From Galaxea fascicularis (taxonomy: Eukaryota > Cnidaria > Anthozoa > Scleractinia > Euphylliidae), in the NCBI GenBank assembly GCA_948470475.1, contig OX419336.1:19596749-19660748 (forward strand): DNA of 64,000 nucleotides. Direction: 5' to 3'. Below, in pieces: positions 1-12,200 of the stretch. The notes beneath the pieces were generated by a model. That model saw only the letters and a program-made list of their open reading frames with translations. It had not been told where the DNA came from and did no database searches. The position numbers and the translations under genes were made by a program. The stretch's first letter is position 1, and the number at the start of each line of letters is the position of its first letter.

Positions 1-425
1 CAAATCTCAAGATTTCCCATATAAAAGCAGGGACATAATGAACAGATCAAAGAATTTGTCAGTTAATCTGTAGGGTATTCAAATATTAACAGATGTGTAA
101 AATGTATAAATGACAGTACTAGCTTTGCGTAACAAATGGTTAACATGAAGGCCACAATTTGATGGATTCTCCTGAAGAAATATGCCAAGCAATTTCAACC
201 AGCTTTTCTGTTCAATCCCTCATACAAAAGGAAAATAATGATAATAATGACAATAAAAATGACAGTGATAATTGTTGTGTTTTGTCAAAGGTGAATATTA
301 GCCAAAATTGCAATGCACTCACAAAGCAACAATCCAACACAGTCTAACACAACAGAGCTTGTGTAAATCATCTCATTAGTGTGTTTTCTGTATGCAGGAG
401 GAATAGACATCACAATGTTACCTAC

Positions 426-3391
426 CTGAAATTTGGCTTTTTTCCTTGGAATATTAGAGTATTCACTGATTCTATCCAAGAGTCCGGCCAGTCGTGGATC
501 AACTGTTCCTGATTTTGTAGTTTCTCTTACTTGCTGAAACCACACAATTCACAAAACCCTCATTAACAAACAAACCAATACCATGATTATTTTAATATTC
601 CTGGTACAAGACTGGATGAGGAGAAACAGTCCAAAACAGCTTGCAAGAATGACATAATCCTTATATTCTAGAGGTTTACTTAAAGTGTATATAACACCAA
701 ATTTTTCATAACCTAGTTCGAAAGAGCTTTCAAAATGATGAAGAACGGCGTTTATTTTATTGTGATAGCACTCTTGGTTGCCGAGTTATTCAAGATTTTG
801 ATTTATGCAAATTAGGCAACTTATGACGTCATAAGGTTGACACAAAATGAAGTAAAATCATAAAATATGGAATATCTCTGCAAATACTAAGTCTACAGGG
901 TTAAAATTTTGCAGGGTTGATGTGCTGCCAGAACTGCACATTGTGATAGTGGTTATGAGGTCACCATGGCAACTTACTCGTTACCAGACCTCTACATTCC
1001 AAAAATGAAAAATGCCTTATTTGTTGCTCCAGAGTCTAACAGACTTTCTTATACTTGTGCTGTGTTAAGTCCATATTCGCTCACACCCACTGACTGAACA
1101 TACAGAGCAAACAGCTCTTCTTGAGGAGAGAAACTCTGATTTTATCCTTTGGACGGAGAGGGCCTGGAGCCCATTGTGTTGCCATGGAAATGTCAAAGTG
1201 GAGCTTATCCAGGAACTTTGTGATAAGTATAACAACTGTGAAAAGTTTCAGTTCTGTACAGCAAACGTCTTCAGAGATATTCCATTTTTTGTGATTTCAC
1301 CTTATTTTGTGTCAACCTGATGACGTCACAAGTTGCCTAATTTGCATAAATCAAAATCTTGAATAACTCGGCAACCAAGAATGCTATTACAATAAAATAA
1401 ACGTTGTTCTTCATCATTTTGAAACCTCTTTCGATCAAGCTAATGAAAATTTTGGTGTCATATACACTTTAAGAGAGGGATTAAGGTTTTATCAAAAAGA
1501 AGGTTAATGTCTTGAATTTGGGTCTTTTTTTTTTTCAAACAGGTTTAAGTTCTCTGTGAGTTATTGATACAGTCTTAGAAAACTTGTTGCATTTTTCCCT
1601 GTTCAGGCATAACTTTTTTGTAATCATCCTCTTGTGAGGTGATCATTAGGTGTCCTAAGTTAAGTCATCATCACAGGGATGTCAATAATTCCTTAAATTA
1701 CATACAACAGTTACTGATGAAAGGACAGACAAGTGTCAAATAATTGGTTATTTTGTAATTCCCCTCCTATTTCAATCATTTCAGCACCAACTGTCTGTAA
1801 AACCAGGCAAAAATTGACAGTTCCTTGAAACTTGAATGTCTGAACTCAAAAGCTTCAACCTTGAAACTCTCAAACTTCAAATAAACAGGCTCAAGTGAGT
1901 GCACTGAGCTTCCAGTCAAGTGAATTGAGTACTGAGTTGATTACTCTAAGTTTCAAGACAAGAAAACAAAGACATTCACAGCTGTAAAACTACTGTACAC
2001 AGACAGAATAACTGTTTTGGAATAATATTGAACACTTGCTGCACCCTAAAAATTTGAATTCCTCTTTGGACTAGAATGAGACAAGCAAGAATACTAGTGT
2101 TACAAGCTAAGAGAAATTGCATTTGTTCACAAAGGGTTCACAGAGTAGATCATTTCCATGAAATCCAATATTGAGATTCCTGAAAAATTCTGCTGGCATC
2201 TTGAAACTTGAGCCTCAAACTTCAAGACATGATTCTTGATAACTCTGAGGGTTGAGCATCAAGTTTCAAGTCCAGAGGGTCAACTTACTTTTGCCTGATA
2301 CTGTAAGTTACCTAATAAAAACCTTGGTTGACTGTACAATTTCCAGTCAGTATGACTGAATTGTAAATGGCGTTCATGAACAGAGTGTAGCACACAGAAC
2401 TAGGTTGAAATTGAAAAACTTAACTAATCTCTTTTAAGGTGGAGGAACAATATTTAAATACAGGTTTCCATTTCATGATTTTTACAACCATAAGCTTGTG
2501 AGCACACACTTGCCAGTCTTTGCAAATTTGTAACTTTCTGATGATTAGTACGGGAAATCGCACAACCTTGAGTAAAATTCGTGATTAAAAGCTATGAGTG
2601 ATTTTGAAAGTTCTCAAAATTGCATGAGCCTTTAGGCAAGTGCAATTTGAGAACTTTCCAAAATCCCGAGTATCTATTAATTACAAATTGTACAAGAAGG
2701 TTGTGCGATTTTTTATTTACAATTCGCTCAGCAAAACCACGAATTGTGTGAAGTCCTGCAACTTGTAAATATTTAGTAAACTAGTCCAACAAATCATTGC
2801 AGAGAGTGGTAACTTCAGTTTATGTTCCTTTTCGTTCAGTTTCACCTATCAAAATGTTCAAATTTGCAACATTTGGCTGTTCTCACACACTGTTGCTATG
2901 GAAACTTAATAGGTACTCCTGCCGAGTACTATTTGCCGAAAATCACGTTTTCAAGCTAGTCGAGTCATTTTCTTGCCACTGTCTAGCAATTAGGAGCTAG
3001 AACTCACCACAAAACCGTTGACAGGTCGTGCACTACGTGGCCTTCTGCTCCAGATGCAAAACATTAGCTTTCAGAGTACGGGCATGCGCAGAAAGCAAGC
3101 AATTTGGTTTTTTGCCTTTTTGTTTGGCCCCCCCTTGACTGAATCATACTCAATCTGGTATGGTTTCAAAGATCTTGCTATGATAAACACGTTAGTCAAC
3201 AAAACTATGCTTGACCATTCAAACTGATGGCGTCACAGGTGGCAGAAGGCACGTAGGTCTGCCAGGGCACATGGGGGTGCATTGGACTTAAATGGGTTAA
3301 TCAATTCTGATTGGTTGAGAGCAGTACAATTATTGTACTGCTCTCAGCCAATCAGAATTGAGTAATTTTGTTCAGTGTATTATAAGTAATG

Positions 3392-3423
<32 letters not shown>

Positions 3424-5830
3424 ATAATCGGATGAGTAATTTCAAAATTGGACGAGCGCGCAGGGCAAGTCCGATTTGAAATTACGAACACCATTACTCC
3501 CTGAATTGTACAACTCAAGGTCCAATTACTAATTAATCGCAGCAATAACAAATTTCAAGATTAAGAAGATTTTGAGAACCGCCTTTGAGTGAAAAAGTCA
3601 GTGGTATGTTCCAACAGTCTCACAAACAGTAAGAAAACATGAAGGAAGCCATTAAAGTGCAAATAATTGACACGTGAATGGCATAGGTGTCCAATTACAG
3701 GTATCCAATTACAAAAAGTTGAAATTGGATACCTGTAATTGGACACCCACATGATTGCGCGCCAATTACGCGACAAATGGGCACACAGAAAACCAATTGG
3801 AATCAAGAATTTTGTTATAGATACGATTAATTAAGAAATGTGACCTTTCACATGAAAACGTACACTAACGGCTATCCGTTCAAACGACGTTTTGCCGTTC
3901 ACTTGCCGTTCAAAAAAATTGGCATCCGTTCACACGGCTTGTGTTATCCATTCAAAAAAAATTTGCATCCGTTCGCACGGCTTGGGTTATCTGTTCAAAA
4001 AAAATTTGCATCCGTTTGCACAGCCAGCGTTATCCATTTAAAAAAATTTGCATCCATTTACACATTTGCATCCGTTCGCACGGCTAGGGTTATCCATTCC
4101 AAAAAAATTGTATCCGTTCGTACGACCAGGGTTATCCGTTTAAAAAAATTTACATCTGTTCGTATTGCTGGTGTTATCCGCTTCAGCCGGTTATCCGTTG
4201 AGTGAAATACAATTCCAGGGTCCGAAATTGCGTTGCGTTTTGGCGAAGAACAGATACTTGAGTTGCACACTTGATTAAATCTAAGTATTGAAAGAGGGCC
4301 CCCACAAGTCTAGTACACAGAACTTCACAGGAGACCAGTCTAGCTGCCAAATGGAAATAGTAAGAAAAAGAAATCCGAAGCCTTTGCATGAACGTTGACA
4401 AACACGCTCATTAAGATGTAGGACTATGTTGTCTATGTTATCGTTACACAGCTGTTGTGAGTCTCTCCTTTAATAGCTGTATGTAATGATATTGTGTTCA
4501 ATGGAAACATTTTGTTTAATTATAGTAAAAGAAAGTTTAAATTTTGTGCTTTTACTATAAATTAACGTAAATTAAAACTATTGGAGTAAAACGAAAAATT
4601 AATACAACCAAACCAAAAAAACTAACACTTGTCTTTGGCAACCAAACCCTTCCATTTGGCGACCAAAATTTTTAGGTTAGTCACCAATTAGCTCCCTTAG
4701 AAAAAAGTTAATTTCGGACCATGTTTGATGTTTGGTTCCGAGTTATTCATGTCAGAAACGCAAACACAAACAGCGACTCAAGTAATTCGGTCGTCGATTC
4801 AAAATAATTATTATCTTTTCCCGTTTAACTGTTCACAGCAATCTGTTTGAAAATCTTATGTAGCTGTAATTAGCTGTTCACCGTCAACCGTTCACAGTCA
4901 GCCGTTCAAAATTTTTCTGCAGCCGTTCACTTTGAGCCATTCAAAAATTTTCTTCAGCCGTTCATCCGTTCACTTTGAGCCATTCAAAATTTTTCTTCAG
5001 CCGTTCATGATAGCCGTTTCAAACGGCTTCGTTATCCGTTTGTCATCCGTTCAGTAGCCGTTCATTTTGCCGTTCGCTCTCGTTTCAACCTACACAAATT
5101 CTCGCGTAGGTATCAATTTGCTATTTGCTCCCAAGCTCCAACTATTTGGAATGATATCCCTCTGACTTTGCGCAACAGTCTTGCCATCAGCAACTTCAAA
5201 AAGAAGCTTAAATCGTACTTCTTAAGCCTGAATTAAATCTTTGAGCTACCATTAGTGAATATTATTCTGAACTTCTGATATACCTGGATTATTGTCATTA
5301 GCTTTGCATTTCTATTGGTCTACAAGTACCTATCTTCCTTATTAAGTTTATTACCTAGCTTAGTCTACTGTTCTTTGTAAAATAGTCTTTGTCTCTGACC
5401 AAAAGCCATTTAAGCCCCTGGCTTTGGCCAAACTTACGGTTTCACTTTGTATGGCAAAAAAAAATCAAATCAAAAAACGAATAGTCGTTAGTGTACGTTT
5501 TCGCGTGAGAGGTCACAAATTTACACCCTAGCGAAATAGTTGCATAAGGGATAGCGCTCCGTATCCAGTAAAGCATCTTGTTACCTTCAGCCATTCTTGC
5601 TGCTTGTGTTCACCCTTGTTTTGTTTGTCTTTTGGTTTATAAAGTTTCCCTTGGTATTTCTCAGCCTCTGTGATGCACGAGGTATGGGCGGTATATTCAT
5701 CGCCGTGAAAGTCCTTTCCACAATCGATACACGACAAAACATCACAACCATGGCAGTCATTTTGATAATGCTTTTCCACTTGAGCTTTTCTGACAGTCTG
5801 ACCACACGCATTGCAAATGAAAGAGACCAT
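426..5830 (-). CDS. LYAR: LYAR, cell growth-regulating nucleolar protein (5' part; continues beyond the left edge)
   Basis: Two coding exons are visible. Exon 1 is 5585-5830 (82 codons, phase 0, donor GTAACA). Exon 2 is 426-533 (36 codons, acceptor TTTCAG, donor GTAGGT). Exon 1 carries the N-terminal LYAR-type zinc fingers: FICNACG, then CHGCDVLSCIDCGKDF, then the H and C of AHTSC. Exon 2 carries DPRLAGLLDRISEYSNIPRK and continues KAKFQ, the conserved block that follows in human LYAR. The start is the ATG giving MVSFICNACG, which aligns with the human start; the only codon further up in frame is a GTG. LYAR is known as a nucleolar protein in pre-rRNA processing and cell growth. The remaining C-terminal exons must lie left of base 1. 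The 5 kb intron between the two exons is filled with repeats. The gene is head-to-head with B4GALT7. Confidence 0.9.
679..1473. mobile_element. Foldback DNA element with about 290-bp inverted arms
   Basis: The arms 679-~970 and ~1180-1473 are imperfect inverted copies. The outer ends read CTTAAAGTGTATATAACACC and, on the other strand, CTTAAAGTGTATATGACACC. Shared internal blocks include a TGACGTCA-like site and a run reading GCCGAGTTATTCAAGATTTT. No coding potential is seen. It lies in LYAR intron 1 and is probably a nonautonomous DNA transposon. Confidence 0.8.
1474..2554. other. LYAR intron stretch, nothing recognised
   Basis: AT-rich noncoding sequence. It has several loosely repeated words built on CTTGAAACTT and CAAGTTTCAA around 1820-2290, but no frame, RNA gene or clear element ends. 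Confidence 0.4.
2555..2710. repeat. Imperfect inverted repeat (foldback)
   Basis: The outer arms read AAATCGCACAACCTT and AAGGTTGTGCGATTT. Inner blocks around GAAAGTTCTCAAA and TTTGAGAACTTTC also pair. MITE-like, without coding capacity, in LYAR intron 1. Confidence 0.6.
3302..3360. repeat. Short-loop palindrome, 28-bp arms
   Basis: The arm CAATTCTGATTGGTTGAGAG and its continuation GCAGTACAA is followed by a 3-nt loop and its inverse with one mismatch. It lies in LYAR intron 1, immediately before a second foldback. Confidence 0.8.
3391..3529. repeat. MITE-like inverted repeat, about 33-bp arms
   Basis: The left end GTAATTGGACCGAGTGGAGT and the right end, read on the other strand, GTAATTGGACCTTGAGTTGT are inverted copies. 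Both are followed by ACAATTCAGGGA. Noncoding. Confidence 0.7.
3686..3747. repeat. Perfect inverted repeat, 25-bp arms
   Basis: GGTGTCCAATTACAGGTATC with CAATT is repeated exactly inverted after a short AAAAAGTTG-type spacer. It is in LYAR intron 1, just upstream of the DNA transposon at 3839. Confidence 0.8.
3870..4200. repeat. Minisatellite, about 40-43-bp unit
   Basis: Roughly eight degenerate units share TTATCCGTTCAAAAAAATTT followed by GCATCCGTTCGCACGGCT. It sits just inside the left end of the DNA transposon. A frame runs through it only because the unit lacks stops; it is not a gene. Confidence 0.8.
4853..5068. repeat. CCGTTCA-rich subterminal repeat
   Basis: Units of the form AGCCGTTCACTTTGAGCCAT followed by TCAAAATTTTTCTTC recur. 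They mirror the left subterminal repeat of the same element. Such clustered words are often transposase-binding arrays, which is inference here. Confidence 0.65.
5095..5477 (+). pseudogene. LINE 3' fragment (end of reverse-transcriptase frame plus 3' UTR)
   Basis: Translation of 5106-5235 gives APTIWNDIPLTLRNSLAISN followed by FKKKLKSYFL, then a stop. This is the usual C-terminal end of non-LTR retrotransposon ORF2 in invertebrates. A noncoding tail then ends in an A-rich run (AAAAAAAAATCAAATCAAAA). It is 5'-truncated and inserted inside the DNA transposon. Confidence 0.75.
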
Positions 5831-6265
5831 TTTCTTCACTGTCCACTCCGCTTTGCCTTTGCTTCACCACACGTGCGTCTGGGATTTTATTGCTCATGCG
5901 CAGTTGTTTACTCAGTGTCACAGGAAGAGTTACAGGACGTACTTCTTGAAGTGTAGTATCTCCGCTGGCTAACTGAGAGGTAAAAATGTGTGATAAAATA
6001 TTTACCATCTCACGTTCATAAAATTGACGGTATTTTACCATGATAAATAACGAAGATTATCCAACAAAAGAGTATTTTCATTTGAATCGAATGAGAGGTG
6101 GAAGTTGAGTAGGGGATTGGAAGAGAAATGCCGTGTCCAGCAGCATTGATTGGCAACTATGCGAAGCGTGGAAGAAGCAGAGGAAATATTGCTATCACCA
6201 TAAGAATTAGCAGAATATAGCTTTTGTTTTTTCGACTACAAAATTACAACGTTGAAATCATTCTC
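5831..6265. promoter_or_regulatory. Shared LYAR/B4GALT7 divergent promoter interval
   Basis: 435 bp separate the two start codons, so both 5' UTRs and promoters must lie here or just inside. A CACGTG E-box occurs near 5871, about 40 bp upstream of the LYAR start. No TATA box was evident. MYC-type control of a nucleolar growth gene would be reasonable but is inference. Confidence 0.5.
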
Positions 6266-9200
6266 ATGGCTGTTGTACCTCGAGGAGTAATTATAGGGAT
6301 GCTCTTTTATTTAACATTTGCGGTTGCTGGTACAATATGGATATCGATGAAATATCTCAGTGAAAATGGTTGCGATTGCCGGCAATATTTCGAGCGCAAC
6401 AAGCTATCTTCTTCGCTACAAGAGCATGACTTTCTACACACGCAAAATGAGGACAAAATTGCATCAAAACAGAGAAGAACTGATACGACATCCCTGCGTG
6501 AGACTGAAAAAGGTACACATTGTAGTTCATTTGATGGCATCCGGTTCATTACTGCTAACGATGTACGTATTAAATTAATACGTACATCGTTAGCAGTTCT
6601 GTGTTCATTCTTGGTGACGTGTCGTTTCGATTCTTTGTAAAATTTGTTGTTTGCTTAACGCCTCATCTCACGTGTGTTTCATTCTGTTCATTGTCCTGTA
6701 TACAAAAAAACGTAGAAAATTGTATTGCAACTTTTGATTTATGTATTAATGCATGATCGATTAGATGAATCAAGCTTTTCAAATTAAGTTAAAGCTTACC
6801 GTATAAAGTTTAAGCTTATATTGCCCTTCACGCGAAAAATGCAAAGTTGACGCAAACTTGTTATAGGTTAAAAAATTAAAGTAAAGATACTTTTCGACAC
6901 ATACCAGACAAGTGGATGCCAAAAAGGGAAAGTTTTCTTAACAGTATGAGCAAAACCTATTGAATTCAAGATTTAACAAAGATTATGGCTATGGTTGCTA
7001 ATCATGACAATAATAATGATAATGATTACAGTAATGTGATGTTGATGTTAATAAAGGTGATGGCAATAGATTACAAATCTACAGATTTTATCTACAACAA
7101 AGATGATGAAGATAATGATAATAATGGTATGATTTAAGACCATCAGTGTGATTGTAACCATGACTATGTTGATCAGTTTTGGAGTATTCAGTTAATATTC
7201 CAGAAAGTATCAAACATGAAGAAGCAGATGCTGATGACAAATGGGGTCCACATCAACTTGGAGTGGTTGTTCCTTACCGAGGCCGATTTGAGGAGCTGCT
7301 TGAATTTGTTCCACACATGCATGATTATTTAAATGCGAAGAAAGTGCGACATAAACTATTTATCGTGAACCAAGTTGACAAGCATAGGTAAGAAAATCCT
7401 CCCTTTGTAAGTTATTTCACTCAACAATAAGCTGATTAAGGCTTAGTACAGCAAACTGTACAGTTGTGTATAAGCCAGCCCTGGAGAGCCAAACTACATA
7501 TAGTGCTGATCAAACCTTGAACAACAAATTAAAATGCAATTGCAGACAATGTCCTTCATCACAAAATCATTCATTGCGTAGATGATAAAACCCCAGGGGT
7601 GGTACTCCAGATTTCAAGTGATAGGGATAATCAAAGGATTTTTAAGGGATTTCTATTTGTCTTTCAAGCCGAGTGCTGCTGGCAAACCAACTACATCCAA
7701 ACAGCGCATTCAGTCATGTATTCATGATGTTAACAATTGGATGTCAGCCAATAGGCTGATGCTCAAGCTTGAAAAAACTGAGCTCCTTGTTTTCCAAGCC
7801 CATCATCGACCACAACCGCATCTAAAATCTAATCTTGTTTGCTCAGATGTGATCTACTCATCGAAATCAGCAAAGAACATCAGTGCGTGGTTCAACACTG
7901 TCATGTCTATGGACAAACAAATAAACAGCATATGTCAGTCTGCTTTCTACCACCTGCATAACATTGCTCAAATCAGTAAACATCTCTCTTTCCGTCACTG
8001 TGAAACTTTGATCCACGCATTCGTAACATCCAAGATTGACCACTATAATATACTACTCTCAGGTCTTAGGCAGGATCAAGTCCAAAAACTACAGTATGTC
8101 CAGAAATTAGCAGCCCGACTTCTAACAGGCTCACATAAACACAAGCATATTACATCTGTGCTAAGAGATCTGCATTGGTTAACTGTTCATGAACATATTC
8201 GTTTTAAAATTTCACTAATGACTTTTAAAATGTCTTAATCAACTAGCGCCATCCTATCTAGGTGACCTTTTAATTCATTATAGACCATTAATGACATTAT
8301 GTTCATCTGATAAAGAACTACTAGTACAACCCAGCTGCCATCTTATGGGGAGCGAGCTTTCTCCTTTTTTACTCCAAAACAGTGGAATACCCTCCCATTA
8401 AGTATAAAGTGTTGCAAGTGAGCAGAATCTTTTAAATCCACTCTTAACCCTTTCACTCCCAAGGGGTTCTCCGTTGATTAATAAAATCGTCTGGCATTAG
8501 ACAGCGTAAAATCTGTAAGTGCCATCTGGCACTATCGGGAGTGAAAGGGTTAATGGGGAGGGGGGTTTTGGGAGAAGATGTTGTTAACCCTTTCACTCAC
8601 AAAGGGTTCTCCATTGACGAGTAAAATCATCTGGTGTTAGACAGAGTAAAATCTATAAGTGCCATTTGGCACTATCGGGAGTGAAAGGGTTAAGATATAC
8701 CTTTTTAGAAATGACTTTGAATTGTAAGAATCGTTAAGTATTACGTTTTTTTTCAGGCTTTTTATGTTACTTAATTTTCCTTACACTCACTGTTGTAAAG
8801 CATTGTTGGTTCAGTATAGAAACAGCGCTATATAAGAAGATTATTATTATTTGAAATTTTCGATTCCAGGATTTTTTGAGGTAGGAAAATTTGGCAAGTA
8901 CTTTTTTTGTGTGGTTTAATTTAAGTAGGGATTTTTGGGGTATTCAAAACAACCTGAAGATTTGTGGTAGACCCCAGGGAAGTGCCTGCATATCCTGGCC
9001 GCGTAGCTGAGAAATTTGGCATGGGATTTTTGGGGGGTTCATTTTTAGTCCAGGGATTGTTTGGGTTTTGATTTTTGCCCCCATTTGATCATTCCATCAC
9101 AGTCTCATGAGATCCAGGGTGACCCCCCCCTCCCCCACCCCTTCTGTGTATAAAACATACCCATGCCTACAGCTTTGTGTGTGTTTTGGGGGAAAAAGTG

Positions 9201-12200
9201 GAGGTAAAAATGCGCAATTCTGCAGTCAACTGATCAACAGTGGTTGGAGATAGTGGCAGTACAGAAACATTTTCTATCTATTTTCATTCATATTTGTTGG
9301 TTTGTAATGATTGTTGTATGTGCAAGCAAAGATTATTGTGATGGTAGAATAATTTGTACAACATACTGAAGTCACCATAGTTTGTTCATATTTAGGTAAG
9401 ACAGTTGAACCTGTAATAACTGGTCACCCTTGGGGAATGGCTAAGTACTCCTTAAAACAGATTGCACATAATGGATGACTAAACAAAAAGATGCTATTTT
9501 ATATAACATAATCACTTAATGTACAGTTAATGCACAAAGGAGTTCACAAAATCACTTTTATGTACGGTACTTGGTTAAGAAAAAGCAACAGCAAAGAACA
9601 CTGTGTTAAAACAGACTAACAAAACAGCAAAGCCAATTTCCTACAGTCAGTAAGTCGTGTAGGGTACAAACCTACAACCTCCGTAACACCGGTCAGATGC
9701 GCTAACCACTGAGCTACAGGAACCCCTGGTGAGCTAGGTTGTTTATCTAGGTTCTTATACAAAGTGTCCCACTGTGGTCTGCAGGCTCAACAAAGTAAAT
9801 GTGATTCAGACATGATAATGATTATTAATGACCATCATTAATAATCATTATCATGTCTGAATCACATTTACATTGTCAAGCTCGCAGTTACATCAAACAG
9901 CAGATAATTAGCTTTGTTATTTGAGATTTGCTTGTATTTATTTTATATTTTTACAAGTTTTTGACATTTGGTGTTTTGATTCAGGGGGTTCAATTGATAA
10001 CCCCCTCTAGATCTGCCCCATAATCAGCGTAAAAAGGTATCAGAATTACATAGTTCATACAGTGGCAAAAAATAGCTAATGTAACCTTTTCCTCTCTTTT
10101 GTTGTAGATTTAATAGAGCATCTCTCTTAAATGTTGGATTTCTGCAAGCTAGGAATGATTGTGACTATATTGCAATGCATGATGTGGATCTCCTGCCACT
10201 CAACAAAGATTTATATTATGGATTCCCTGAAAAAGGACCTTTCCATGTATCTGCACCTTTTCTACATCCAAAGTACCACTACAAGACATTTGTAGGTGGA
10301 ATTTTAATAATGTCTGTGGCACAGTTTGAAAAGGTATGAGTAAGTGTTTGGCATCTAAGAAGCTAGTTTTATCTTGGGAGATCAAGGAAGAGCTTTAAAT
10401 CATACACAGGATGGTTGATATCTGAAGTCAGTTAATAGTATTTGTGATCAGTAAAGATCGAACCATAAGTGTTAGATGGGCTTTCTACCAGGAGGTGACC
10501 GCTGAAAGGTGTCCAGGGTTTTAAAGGAGAAATTATTTGTTTTGTTTTTTATACATTTTGCGGTGTATAATAATTTGTCTGTTTATCTCGACGACTTTTG
10601 TATTTTTTGTATCTATTTATTGAATATCATTGTAAAGTATTTGTAGATAGGAAATTCTTTTTCTCTTTTTGTGTCCCAAATTAGCTTGTCAGCTAAAACT
10701 CTTGACACATTAATAAAGTATTCTATCTATCTTCTATCTGAGGTTTTGGTTTTGGAAAAGAATTCTTTTACAACAAAAAGTGGGGGAATGTTCCAACTGA
10801 CTTTGTGTAAAAATCAGACACTAACAGTAAGTCAAGAATGGTCTTCCAAGAAAATTGAGATCATAGAGAATAGAAGGTCACTCGACCAAAAATGTGAAAC
10901 AAACCAATTCAAACCAAGCATGGACCTACACTGTACACACAATGCTATAATCTAAACTTCAGTAGTCAGGTATGTGCAGTTGCACATGTATAAGTCTGCA
11001 TTATACAACTCCGAATATGCATGATGATATCTGTGTTACACTGTATTGTTAGCTTTTTCTAACTCTCACCATTACCATTACCCATACCTGAGAGCACTTT
11101 TGGCATTGAAGAATGTGGAAGGTTCACTCCAGGGGTTGTGTAGTATTGGGTTGTGGACTGACAAACTATTACCACTTGTTAATAGCAAAAAGATGAAAGT
11201 CTGTACCTTCCAAAAAAAAGGCTTCACTCTTTTCCATTTTTATCATCTAAAAGGTGCAAACATCTCACAAAAGTTTTAGCAAGTTTGACAGCTCTTGCAG
11301 TCTTGAGTCATTGTGAGAAGCTAGCTATTCCAATGTCTTGATCTCTTTTTCAAGCTAAGAATACCTCAGGCTCATGAAAAACAGGTGGTGTTGTGATCTT
11401 ACAAAAGTAATGTTGAATTTGTCATTTGCCACCCCTCTTCCAGCCGCAGCCTTTTTGTGATGATTGTTGTTGGTTTATAAAATTTTTGTATTCTTAGGTT
11501 AATGGGCTTTCAAATAAGTTTTGGGGCTGGGGACGTGAAGATGATGAGCTGTACCTGAGAATGAAGGAAGCTAAATTGTCGGTGAGTGATGTCATGTTCC
11601 ACTTTCAAAAGGAATTATTACTTGGCCTTGGCATGCATGGTTTTAACATTCATAATCAGCTGATTATGAATACACCTGCTTGGTCAGAACTTTGTACATG
11701 ACATGGAAGAAATTACATTTGATGCCTGGATTTTTTTTTCTAGGTTTGACATTCAAATCTGTTGTCTTCAGTTGATTTAATCAGACTATCTAATTTCAAG
11801 AGTTAATTTAGATATGCAATGTATTCATGCCGTCTTCAGTACCTAATAATTCTGACTATAATAAATAAATACCCAGCATTGCATTCAAAGGACTTCTTAG
11901 TGGCATGTTTTCCCGGATGTCTTATTATGGATTCAAAATTAGATGATAGGCTTGTACAAAGATTTAATTTGTTATTTTTTCTTGAATTAAATTGTAGATC
12001 TATCGACACAGCAGTAAGCACATAACAACGGGTTATGACACCTTCAAACATGATCATGACCCCAAAAAAAGAAAAAGAGATTATGCAAGATTTTATGACC
12101 AGAAAAAGGTTAGCTATTTAGAAATTATATAGTTCCTCTTTGACTTTAAAATAACGCCGCACCCAAACTGTAATATTTTATTGTTTTGGTTTTAATTTGG

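Larger units (their letters stand above)
3839..5517. mobile_element. DNA transposon remnant with about 37-bp terminal inverted repeats
   Basis: The left end TGTGACCTTTCACATGAAAA continues CGTACACTAACGGCTAT. The right end on the other strand reads TGTGACCTCTCACGCGAAAA and continues CGTACACTAACGACTAT. The interior is subterminal minisatellite built on CCGTTC, plus a LINE tail. No transposase frame survives. The ends and noncoding interior suggest a nonautonomous element of about 1.7 kb, part of which is the inserted LINE fragment. The superfamily was not assigned. Confidence 0.75.
7656..8849 (+). pseudogene. 5'-truncated LINE (ORF2 C-terminus, CR1/L2-like) in B4GALT7 intron 2
   Basis: An open stretch to 8238 encodes the region after the reverse-transcriptase core: [20 protein letters not shown], then [20 protein letters not shown] and [17 protein letters not shown]. 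These are typical of CR1/L2-type ORF2. Frame remnants continue past the stop to about 8420. The 3' end reads GCGCTATATAAGAAGATTAT with a short TTA-repeat tail. Two TTAA-flanked MITEs interrupt the 3' part. The element is in the same orientation as the host gene. The flanks (7580-7655 and 8850-9150) look like pieces of another repeat that the LINE may have split. Confidence 0.85.

Noticed and set aside
3840..4205. 121-aa plus-strand frame with repeated lysine/phenylalanine units
   Set aside because: It runs through the 40-bp CCGTTC minisatellite; no codon bias or homology apart from the repeat.
6360..6640. Extension of the B4GALT7 exon 1 frame past 6512
   Set aside because: A strong GTACAC donor in the right phase joins to exon 2. 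The extension runs into the palindrome and has no family similarity.
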